From: an uncultured Cellulosilyticum sp.
Lineage (GTDB): Bacteria > Bacillota > Clostridia > Lachnospirales > Cellulosilyticaceae
Length of the DNA: 35,504 bases
Direction: 5' to 3'
Assembly: GCA_934725855.1 (NCBI GenBank)
Contig: CAKVCL010000034.1
Location: 1-35,504, forward strand
Shown here: positions 25,892 to 33,052 of the stretch, piece by piece
How positions within the stretch are numbered: position 1 is the first letter of the stretch
Layout: each line of letters begins with the position of its first letter
Notes under the pieces: generated by a model
Told to the model about the DNA's origin: nothing
Database searches by the model: none
What the model saw: the letters and a program-made list of their open reading frames with translations, nothing else
Position numbers and translations under genes: made by a program

Positions 25892-27634
25892 TTATTTTTG
25901 AATGGCTTGATGACTATGGGCTTTATTCTTACCTAAAATGGTTTGAATGCCCTCAACTACTAATACCAATGATAAAATAATTAATAAAATACCCAAAATA
26001 GCTTGTGCATAAGGTCCCCAGTCAACCCCACCAGCTACAATCATACCGATTTGGTTTTTAACGGTTACACATAAGGAACAAATCGTTACCACCATCATAA
26101 ATGCCATTGGAATTAAGAACATCTTATTATTCTTTCCAATGTTAGAAAGCCACGTTGCAACAGCTAATAATCCAAGGCCAGCAAGTAATTGGTTGGCTGC
26201 ACCAAATAATCCCCAAATCTTGGCATAACCTGTCATACCAAGCATAATGCCGAGAACAACTGTAATTAGGGTAGCCACATATGGGTTAACCATTACTTTC
26301 TTCCAGCCTTCTTTAATATCTTTTGGTGTTTGACCTGGTTCAAGCCAAAATTCTTGGAACATAAATCTTGCAAGACGTGTCGCTGTATCTAATGAAGTCA
26401 AGCAGAAAGCTGAGTAAGTAAGCACTAATAAAGTATAAAGAATGTTCTCCATACCAGCAAAAATGCTCACACTAGCAACCATCTTAGAAATACCACCTGC
26501 AAAAATAGCTGTAGCACCTGCTTTAATCCCATTTTGATAAGCAAAGTTGATGGCACAAATGGTTAAGACTGCAAGAACACATTCAAGAAGCATCCCACCA
26601 TAAGCGATTGGTTTCGCATCTTTTTCTTTATCTAATTGCTTAGAAGTTGTTCCTGAAGAAACTAATGAGTGGAAACCTGAGATGGCACCACAAGCAACCG
26701 TAGTAAATAAAACAGGGAATAAATATTGTGTGCCATTTCCGTTATCTACAGCAAAGCCTGAGAAAGCTTGTAACCCATCATTGACACCCATTGTTGGATG
26801 TGCAATGACTACCCCAATGAAAGCTACTGCAAGCATGGCATAAAGTAAGAATGAACTTAAGTAATCACGAGGTTGAAGTAGAATCCAAACAGGTGTTACA
26901 GAAGCAATGGCAATATAAATTCCTACAATAATCATCCAAGCTTTAGTTGAAAGATAAAGTGGATGGAAATTCACACCAATTGCCATACAAATAATAATCG
27001 CTACAACACCCAGAATAGTAGAGATAAGCATAGGTGCATTTTTACGATAAACAAGGAAACCAAATCCAATGGCAATCACAATAAATAGTAAAGATACCAT
27101 AGCAACTGAAGCATTTGAATCAGATGCCGCTTGATTGATTGCACCTGTTTCTGAGTCTAAAACCACACCAAATGTTGAAGCAACAATAGAGGCAAATGCT
27201 GCAACGACTAGAATCAAGGTTAAGTATGCAAAAATAATGAATAAACGCTTTGCACGGCGGCTCATATTCGCAGAAATAATCTCACCAATAGATTGTCCTT
27301 TATGACGAAGAGATGCAAATAATGCCCCAAAGTCATGCACGCCACCAAAAAAAATACCACCAACTAAAACCCATAAAACAACTGGAACCCAGCCAAAGAT
27401 TGCTGCTCCAATCGGTCCTGTAATAGGTCCTGCTCCTGCAATAGATGAAAAATGATGTCCCATAAGTATAGGGGCTTTTGCTGGAACATAATCCACACCA
27501 TCCTCTAACTCATGGGCAGGTGTTTTTTTATTGCCTTCGCCTACACCCCATTGCTTGCAAAGCCATCCACCATAGAATATGTACCCACACAATAAAACAG
27601 CGATGCAAACAAGTAAAAGTACTAATGAATTCAT
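25892..27634 (-). CDS. cstA: Carbon starvation protein CstA-family transporter
   Basis: This is a polytopic membrane transporter of about 16 predicted helices. The family is linked to peptide uptake and pyruvate transport in starved enteric bacteria. Characteristic stretches are visible: MGHHFSSIAGAGPITGPI near the N-terminus, GGVHDFGALFASLRHKGQS, and GAISGFHSLVSSGTTSKQL. The 580-residue length is the shorter Gram-positive form, against about 700 in E. coli. The start follows AAAAGGAGAGG. It lies 25 bases after an unknown small gene, and the two are almost certainly cotranscribed. Its substrate in this organism cannot be read from sequence. Confidence 0.94.
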   Translation of the reverse strand: MNSLVLLLVCIAVLLCGYIFYGGWLCKQWGVGEGNKKTPAHELEDGVDYVPAKAPILMGHHFSSIAGAGPITGPIGAAIFGWVPVVLWVLVGGIFFGGVHDFGALFASLRHKGQSIGEIISANMSRRAKRLFIIFAYLTLILVVAAFASIVASTFGVVLDSETGAINQAASDSNASVAMVSLLFIVIAIGFGFLVYRKNAPMLISTILGVVAIIICMAIGVNFHPLYLSTKAWMIIVGIYIAIASVTPVWILLQPRDYLSSFLLYAMLAVAFIGVVIAHPTMGVNDGLQAFSGFAVDNGNGTQYLFPVLFTTVACGAISGFHSLVSSGTTSKQLDKEKDAKPIAYGGMLLECVLAVLTICAINFAYQNGIKAGATAIFAGGISKMVASVSIFAGMENILYTLLVLTYSAFCLTSLDTATRLARFMFQEFWLEPGQTPKDIKEGWKKVMVNPYVATLITVVLGIMLGMTGYAKIWGLFGAANQLLAGLGLLAVATWLSNIGKNNKMFLIPMAFMMVVTICSLCVTVKNQIGMIVAGGVDWGPYAQAILGILLIILSLVLVVEGIQTILGKNKAHSHQAIQK

Positions 27635-27659
27635 GTGTTACCTCTCCTTTTCTTCTTAT

Positions 27660-28169
27660 TTACTTCTGAAATAGTACCCTCTTCAAAATTTTTGCTGTAC
27701 TTTTTCCTGCATAATTACTTTTAATCTCATTCGTGCTACAGGTTACAATGGCATTATGATAATCCATCCAACCATGTAACGAAAACTTAAAACTCTTATA
27801 CAAGTGGCTCTTCTTGAGTGCTTTAAGCGCCTCTTTATCACATGCCTCGCACACAAAAACAGCCGTAATAAAAGTGTACATATGACCTGGGCCAACATGC
27901 ATGCGCCTCATCCCATCCTCAATAGCTTGATTTTTACACTGCTCAAATAACGTCACTGTTAAGTTCGGCATCTGAAACAAATATAAAAACTCTTCACTAT
28001 TAGCTGACCAAAGCTCTGCCTTCCTAGAAAGCACATACTTTTGGGAATGCTCAAAGAAATCACAACGCGCTGTTAATGGCAAGTCTTTCTCTTCAAATCG
28101 TGTGATATTGAAATACGTTTCATAGCTTCTCAAAAGCTTATCAATCGCTTCCTGCCTCGTTATGCTCAT
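27660..28169 (-). CDS. Uncharacterised protein cotranscribed with cstA
   Basis: I do not recognise this 169-residue protein. It looks soluble, with no signal peptide and no long hydrophobic segment. Features are an N-terminal helical part (ITRQEAIDKLLRSYETYF), CDFFEHSQKY, VFVCEACDKEALKALKKS and a basic C-terminus ending KILKRVLFQK. The two-cysteine CEAC could be redox- or metal-active, though a single pair is weak evidence. I placed the start at the ATG at 28169 because AAGGAGAGG lies directly upstream; an ATG at 28256 has no ribosome site. It has a good promoter and is followed after 25 bases by cstA, so it may regulate or assist that transporter. That is inference from position only. Confidence 0.75.
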   Translation of the reverse strand: MSITRQEAIDKLLRSYETYFNITRFEEKDLPLTARCDFFEHSQKYVLSRKAELWSANSEEFLYLFQMPNLTVTLFEQCKNQAIEDGMRRMHVGPGHMYTFITAVFVCEACDKEALKALKKSHLYKSFKFSLHGWMDYHNAIVTCSTNEIKSNYAGKSTAKILKRVLFQK

Positions 28170-28254
28170 CTTCCTCTCCTTATGTTCATTTTTCTGTAGT
28201 CCAAAGCCTACTCCACTTATCAAACCACAGCCTTTATCTGAAAATACTATATAC

Positions 28255-28283
28255 ATTTTAGCGCATATTTATTCAATTATCAA
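28255..28283 (-). promoter_or_regulatory. Promoter of the unknown gene-cstA operon
   Basis: On the minus strand, TTGATA (28278-28283), 17 bases, TAAAAT (28255-28260), about 85 bases before the start at 28169. Confidence 0.6.
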
Positions 28284-28561
28284 CAGTATTCAAAACTCTA
28301 TCTTTCTTTACATGTTTCGTTGTTGACTTATGGTAGTCTTTAAAATAAATGTCGATTAGCACTGATTTTTTCTTCTTATGTTAATCACATTAGCTAGTTA
28401 TAAACGAAATAATGCCTTTTATTAGGTTCTTTTCTCTATTACACTATTTATTCCATTCATCCATAGCATGCATAGATTATGCATACTTACTCTTAACCCT
28501 AATGGGATAGAACTTCAAAAATAATAACTGAACCTTCTGACCTATTGCAACTCAAAATGAG
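28284..28561. other. Intergenic stretch without recognisable features
   Basis: This A+T-rich DNA lies between the cstA-operon promoter and the terminator of the Rpn gene. I see no open frame with a ribosome site, no RNA gene and no strong hairpin in it. Confidence 0.4.
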
Positions 28562-28609
28562 AAAAGCGGTAAGCCTTGTATCCTTTGATACTCAATGCTT
28601 ATCGCTTTT
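28562..28609. terminator. Terminator after the Rpn-family gene
   Basis: The arms AAAAGCGGTAAGC (28562-28574) and GCTTATCGCTTTT (28597-28609) pair with one mismatch, and GTATC/GATAC extend the stem inside. It lies 20 bases past the stop of the minus-strand gene. Confidence 0.8.
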
Positions 28610-28629
28610 ATTTTATGACCCATCCGGGA

Positions 28630-29499
28630 TCAGTTATTTTCTCTTAACCTTTTTACTTCTTCTATCATAAGCCCCGTTTTTTCTGCAATCGTTTTATCAT
28701 CCAATATATCCAATAGTGAAATAGCTACTTGTCGTATTCCTGCTTTTTTCCCTTCCAACCTTCCCTCTTCTCTTCCCCTTTGCTCTGCCGAGTTAACCAT
28801 ATTAGCCTGATCATGCAATGATTTTTCCCTTGCATAGTACATACTCATAGTTTCCTTATCACTACTTAGATACTCTAATTTACTCTCAGCTTTTTGTATT
28901 GCTGGTTCCATCGCTACCAACTCCCTCAAAGTATCCTCTGAAATATCCTTTTCTAAGAATGCTAACCACCTTTCAATTGCATTATCTTTGTAATTCTTTT
29001 CATTAAGTCTTCTAAACTTAGGATATTCTAAGAAATGAATTTCAGCTACATCTGTTAACATATAATCTTTTTCTTGATCTTCCCAGAAATGAAAAGATGA
29101 ATGATAGCCTTTTGTTCCTAAGATTTCAAAATCCAATAAATTAATCGTAATAACACGTGGCAACTTAGAATAATCCTCACCTTGCTTAATACCACTCGTA
29201 TAGAGCTTACTTAGATAAAACATTGTCCTTTTCTCCATATTACCTTGATTGGTAAGTTGTACTTCAATATCAACCTCTTCACCCTTCGCTGTCCGCGCTC
29301 TTACATCAATAATCCCTGTCTTATCTGCAATCAATTCTTTAGTTAGCTCTTTATTTTCAATAATACTAACTTCTTCAATAGGTTCAACGCAAGTACGCTT
29401 TAGTACTGCATTTAAAAATGATAATAAAATATCTTCATTTCCTTTTTCACCAAATAATTTCTTGAAGATGAAATCATTGAGTGGCTTAATTTTTCTCAT
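28630..29499 (-). CDS. Rpn-family PD-(D/E)XK nuclease (recombination-promoting nuclease / putative transposase)
   Basis: This is a member of the Rpn group, DNA endonucleases that promote RecA-independent recombination in E. coli and are often annotated as transposases. The N-terminus KPLNDFIFKKLFGEKGNEDIL is the family signature. The nuclease core shows D65 in GIIDVRART and E79/Q81 in VDIEVQL, the D...ExQ form of the fold. The C-terminus has the usual charged linker REEGRLEGKKAG and a short helical end IAEKTGLMIEEVKRLRE. The 289 residues are full length. It is a single gene with its own promoter and terminator, next to the tRNA fragment. These genes are frequent and often multicopy in Clostridia, so the position may be incidental. 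Confidence 0.88.
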   Translation of the reverse strand: MRKIKPLNDFIFKKLFGEKGNEDILLSFLNAVLKRTCVEPIEEVSIIENKELTKELIADKTGIIDVRARTAKGEEVDIEVQLTNQGNMEKRTMFYLSKLYTSGIKQGEDYSKLPRVITINLLDFEILGTKGYHSSFHFWEDQEKDYMLTDVAEIHFLEYPKFRRLNEKNYKDNAIERWLAFLEKDISEDTLRELVAMEPAIQKAESKLEYLSSDKETMSMYYAREKSLHDQANMVNSAEQRGREEGRLEGKKAGIRQVAISLLDILDDKTIAEKTGLMIEEVKRLRENN

Positions 29500-29546
29500 A
29501 TTCCTACCTCTAGCATTTCTTTCTAGCTTTGACTATGTTTTTGAAT

Positions 29547-29555
29547 ATTATACCA
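29547..29555 (-). promoter_or_regulatory. Extended -10 promoter for the Rpn gene
   Basis: Minus strand TGGTATAAT is an extended -10 about 48 bases before the start. The -35 region is poor. Confidence 0.5.
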
Positions 29556-29635
29556 TAAATCTTTTTATCGTTCTTTTCCTTTTTAAATTCCTTTCTTATA
29601 AAATCAAAATTTGCAGCTTCATCTTTTTTAGACGC

Positions 29636-29664
29636 AAAAAAAGCCCAACACCTAAATGCTGGAC
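29636..29664 (-). terminator. Terminator downstream of the tRNA-Glu fragment
   Basis: On the minus strand GTCCAGCA (29657-29664) pairs with TGTTGGGC (29643-29650), partly through G-U pairs, followed by seven T residues (29636-29642). It sits 19 bases after the tRNA 3' end, as expected for an original tRNA terminator. Confidence 0.75.
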
Positions 29665-29682
29665 TCCTTGTCGTTCTAAGCA

Positions 29683-29728
29683 TGACCCATACGGGAATCG
29701 AACCCATGATTTCACCGTGAGAGGGTGA
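29683..29728 (-). pseudogene. 3' half of a tRNA-Glu(CTC) gene
   Basis: Read on the minus strand this is a tRNA from the anticodon stem to base 73. The parts are stem TCACC, loop CTCTCAC with anticodon CTC (29719-29721), stem GGTGA, a four-base variable loop, T arm ATGGG-TTCGATT-CCCGT, acceptor half ATGGGTC, and discriminator A; CCA is not encoded. Upstream of the anticodon stem no D arm or matching GACCCAT acceptor strand exists, so it cannot be a working tRNA. Such fragments are left at the far junction of elements that integrate into tRNA genes. Its terminator is still present on the left, so the foreign DNA should lie to the right. Confidence 0.82.
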
Positions 29729-29890
29729 AAAAGGTATTTTTCTCAAGTGATTGATAATCAATGGAAAGCTAGACTTTTCAAGTTTTTAATGACTTACTTT
29801 TTTATTTCTTCTTTTTCATTATTCACTTTAAATCATGGGTGTTTATTTAAATTTATTTGCAGTAAAATTTGCAGTTCTACTCATTACGAG

Positions 29891-29906
29891 TGAGTTACTC
29901 AAAACA
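29891..29906 (+). repeat. 16-bp repeat, copy 1 (TGAGTTACTCAAAACA)
   Basis: This is an exact match to 32989-33004 in the same orientation. The first 11 bases, TGAGTTACTCA, are a perfect palindrome around a central T. Confidence 0.7.
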
Positions 29907-30162
29907 TTTATTCAACACATAAAGTATATTACACTCATAACATCTTATTTATCAACATTTAACAACATTGCCGCTATTATATGTGCTCTTCTTACTTATA
30001 ACCTTTATAGTGATTTTACTGTAAAAAGTACTAATCCATTCTTTAATAAATAATCTTACATTTTTTATTTTCTCATTAAATACTGTAAATATTCTACCGA
30101 GTATTAACCAAAGATATTAGCGCTATTTCTTTTAAAAAATGCATAAATTTCACCAAAACTTC

Positions 30163-30252
30163 TTATTCAAACTCTCTCAGTAATATATCAGCCTTCTTAG
30201 AATCCACTATACTTAATTTTACTTGCACCTCAATACGTTTACCAACTTTATG
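30163..30252 (-). pseudogene. Coding-looking C-terminal relic
   Basis: The minus strand encodes 29 residues between stops, including KRIEVQVKLSIVDSKKADIL and ending REFE. The charged/hydrophobic alternation looks like a real protein C-terminus. It has no start codon and lies just after the SEFIR stop in another frame, with a TAG directly upstream. It may be the tail of a lost gene, perhaps a recombinase, but I cannot name the family. Confidence 0.3.
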
Positions 30253-30264
30253 CTATACCTTGTA

Positions 30265-32850
30265 TTATAACTCACTATTTTCAATATCATTAATATACTT
30301 TGTACACTGATCAATAACTTCTTTATGCTCAATACATTTTGCTATAATTAAAGCCTCATCTAAATCTGATTTAGCCTTATCTTTCCTACACATATCCAAA
30401 TAACAAAGACCTCTATTCAATAGTGAATTTGCTTTATACTGTTTTAAATCCAGTTCACTAACTATACTTATTGCTTTATCTAAATACTTAATTGCTTTCT
30501 TGTACACTTTTAACTTGTAATAGCAACTACCCAAATAATCTAAATTAATTGCTTCTGTTCTCTTGTCTTTTAGTTCTATAGAAATTTCTAAAGATGCATT
30601 AAATTTTTCTATTGAACATACTAACTTCTCTTTATCTTTATTACTATCAGTATATGCTCTCATTAACATTATACCAATGCTCCCTAATGCTTTCATCTCC
30701 AAGCTTTTATCATTATTTTCTTTACTAAGTTCAAGAACTCGTTTGAACACTTGTAATGCATCTTCATCTTTGCCCATCAATTTGTATATATTCCCCTTGT
30801 TCAATAATTGGCTTCCTATACTATTAAAATTACCAATCTTATATGCTAATACTAATGCCTTATCTACATATTCTAATGCTTTTTGAGGTATACCTTGAAA
30901 CTTGTATACTATGCTCATATTTCCTAGTGCATTAGACAATATTTCTTCATTATTAATTGCTTCAGCTTTTTTTCTACTTTCCTCCAATATGCTTAGTGCT
31001 CTATTGCAATCACCACAATAATAATATGAAATGCCTATATTACCTAATATCCCTGCAAGTTTAGTTTCATTATTAATGCTATCTAAATTGTTCAAACTCT
31101 TATCATAGTAAGAAATAGCATCTCTTGCATTCCCAAAACTATACAATATATGTCCAGTATAGAAACACAATTCTACATACCCTTCAAGATCAATGTCTTT
31201 AAGTTCGTTTTGTCCTATTAATGCTATAAGATGAGGTAATATAACTCCATTTTTTTTATTCTCTGCTATTGATTTTACATTATCTTTACTAATAATAGAA
31301 AGTGCTGTTTTTTCCATTTCCATTAATATATTCAAATAAGTATCATTATTTTTTAATTCTACTCTTAATATTTCTTGTAGCACACCATGAATGCTAAGAA
31401 AATTTCCTTCTTGTTCAACTAATGAATATTGTGCCAATTCATCTATTGATTCATCAATACTTATACGATTATATAGTCCACTACTAATAAAAAACTCGTT
31501 GATAGGAATCCTATTATTCGCCAGTACTGCGCATTTAGATAATAATCCAAAACTTCTAGAATTTATCTTTTCAAAGGTAATACTAAATGCTTTTAATACT
31601 GTTAGTTTATATTCATCAATTTTATTTTGCATCACTTTATAACTACACTCATTAAATAACTTTATATAGTCAGTAAATGTAATTCTTCTATAATTAATAT
31701 ATGCTCTTGCATGCTCTAAAGCCAACGGATAATACCTTAGTAATTTTCCTAGAATCATTACATCCGCACAATCCGTATCATTTTTTTCCCTAGAAATTGT
31801 TCCATTAAGTAGAAATTTTTTTGCTTCATCTTCTTCAAAATCTTTTACCTTTATACATAAATATCTACTACTGTCCCATAGATCATTGGTCGTCGTAACA
31901 ATTATTTTTCCAGACCTTGGCATATACTCAATAAGATCATCAATCTCAATCTCATCTGCGTTGTCATATATCACTAAACAATTCTCTAGATCTTCAATAT
32001 GTTTTTTTACCCTTTCTTTATTTACCTTCTGATTTCTCTCTTTATATTCAATCCCAACATATTTCAATAAATTCTCATATTCTTTGTCTAAAATCATTTT
32101 TTTATCTGCTCTCAACCAGTAAATATATCGATAATTTTTTTGATGAGCATAAATATATTCTTTTACTATTTGTGTTTTTCCCACACCAGCTATTCCTTTT
32201 AAAATAACTATATTAGCATTTTCTACTTTCTCTTCTAATTCTTCCAGTTTTTTACTTCTTCCTGTGAATAATGGATTTTTAAGAGGAACATTATATAAAT
32301 TAGCTATACTAGATTTACAATTACTAACACTACTTGTTTCTTTTTTTATTTTAGTAAAATCTGGTTTTTTCCCTAATGGAGGCTTAATATATTCTGGTTC
32401 ATTATAAATATGTCTAATTAACTTAATATATTGTTCTCCTTCCAAATTACCATCACATAAATCTATATAAAGAAGTGCACTTAAATAAACTGGTATGTAT
32501 TCTTTATTGCTCTTATCTTTTTCAAATAAAATTGGAATAAATTTTTCTTGACTTACTGAACAATATACCTCTCTTGATACAATTGATGTTTCATTTCCCA
32601 CACCACCTTGCCTTTGATCTGCCTTGTCCTTGTAATGCTTATCACATATTATTAGAACTTTGTCTATCTCAGGATCTCTAATCATGGATTCCATAAAATA
32701 ATATATATCTTGCCCAGGTTGTAAATCCCATTTGTCAAAGACAACGTCTATTCCATCACTTATCAATTTTTGCGCTAACCGTAAAACGCGATTATCTTCA
32801 TCAGTTTCCCATGCATAAGAAATAAATACTTTCTTTTGTTTTTCTCCCAT
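30265..32850 (-). CDS. SEFIR-NB-ARC-TPR protein (bacterial NLR-like, putative phage defence)
   Basis: This is a large three-part signalling protein of 861 residues. The N-terminal SEFIR/TIR-like domain (about 5-140) has KVFISYAWE at the start, WDLQPGQD (41-48), DKVLIICDKHY and GGVGNETSIVSREVYC, all typical of bacterial SEFIR domains. The NB-ARC-type ATPase follows: Walker A GIAGVGKT (219-226), Walker B LVIYDNAD (292-299), KIIVTTTND and YYPLAL (373-378). From about 560 to 840 are many TPR units. Proteins of this layout are receptors where the repeats sense, the ATPase oligomerises and the SEFIR acts, often by NAD depletion. Defence is inferred from family knowledge. The ATG at 32850 fits the domain start, but GGGAGG lies 34 bases upstream, so the true start is open. 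It has its own -10 box; its DNA is more A+T-rich than the housekeeping genes. Confidence 0.87.
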   Translation of the reverse strand: MGEKQKKVFISYAWETDEDNRVLRLAQKLISDGIDVVFDKWDLQPGQDIYYFMESMIRDPEIDKVLIICDKHYKDKADQRQGGVGNETSIVSREVYCSVSQEKFIPILFEKDKSNKEYIPVYLSALLYIDLCDGNLEGEQYIKLIRHIYNEPEYIKPPLGKKPDFTKIKKETSSVSNCKSSIANLYNVPLKNPLFTGRSKKLEELEEKVENANIVILKGIAGVGKTQIVKEYIYAHQKNYRYIYWLRADKKMILDKEYENLLKYVGIEYKERNQKVNKERVKKHIEDLENCLVIYDNADEIEIDDLIEYMPRSGKIIVTTTNDLWDSSRYLCIKVKDFEEDEAKKFLLNGTISREKNDTDCADVMILGKLLRYYPLALEHARAYINYRRITFTDYIKLFNECSYKVMQNKIDEYKLTVLKAFSITFEKINSRSFGLLSKCAVLANNRIPINEFFISSGLYNRISIDESIDELAQYSLVEQEGNFLSIHGVLQEILRVELKNNDTYLNILMEMEKTALSIISKDNVKSIAENKKNGVILPHLIALIGQNELKDIDLEGYVELCFYTGHILYSFGNARDAISYYDKSLNNLDSINNETKLAGILGNIGISYYYCGDCNRALSILEESRKKAEAINNEEILSNALGNMSIVYKFQGIPQKALEYVDKALVLAYKIGNFNSIGSQLLNKGNIYKLMGKDEDALQVFKRVLELSKENNDKSLEMKALGSIGIMLMRAYTDSNKDKEKLVCSIEKFNASLEISIELKDKRTEAINLDYLGSCYYKLKVYKKAIKYLDKAISIVSELDLKQYKANSLLNRGLCYLDMCRKDKAKSDLDEALIIAKCIEHKEVIDQCTKYINDIENSEL

Positions 32851-32948
32851 AGTAACATATACTATCTTGATAATAGTACACTTTCCTCCCTTCAAAATAT
32901 TTTTTTATTCTATTACTATCATAAATTGAAACTATCTAGTTACAATGG

Positions 32949-32954
32949 ATTATA
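32949..32954 (-). promoter_or_regulatory. Probable -10 box of the SEFIR gene
   Basis: Minus strand TATAAT lies about 60 bases before the GGGAGG ribosome site (32885-32890). The -35 match is poor. The palindromic repeat at 32989-32999 lies upstream of it, where an activator could bind. Confidence 0.4.
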
Positions 32955-32988
32955 GTAAAACTCGTGTCCAAGACTTATTCTTTGGGAA

Positions 32989-33004
32989 TGAGTTACTCAA
33001 AACA
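32989..33004 (+). repeat. 16-bp repeat, copy 2 (TGAGTTACTCAAAACA)
   Basis: This is an exact direct copy of 29891-29906, so the two copies bracket the SEFIR gene at a distance of about 3.1 kb. This one lies in the SEFIR upstream region. Confidence 0.7.
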
Positions 33005-33052
33005 GATATCATAATGTTAATATTGATATAAGAAAACTATACATTTAATGTA

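Larger units (their letters stand above)
29729..30264. other. Island edge region with relics and a repeat copy
   Basis: A+T-rich DNA lies between the tRNA fragment and the SEFIR gene. It contains one copy of a 16-base palindrome-bearing repeat (29891-29906) and a coding-looking relic (30163-30252). A 72-codon plus-strand frame (29835-30053) has no ribosome site and I do not call it. No terminator hairpin was found after the SEFIR gene. Confidence 0.5.

Noticed and set aside
29510..29761. 83-codon minus-strand open frame
   Set aside because: It is the translation of the tRNA fragment and its terminator, with no ribosome site.
29835..30053. 72-codon plus-strand frame with hydrophobic segments
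   Set aside because: No ribosome site or promoter, composition typical of A+T-rich noncoding DNA, and it overlaps the repeat copy.
32893..32895. TTG start for the SEFIR gene, giving 876 residues
   Set aside because: The GGGAGG ribosome site lies inside that reading frame, downstream of the TTG, so it cannot serve it.
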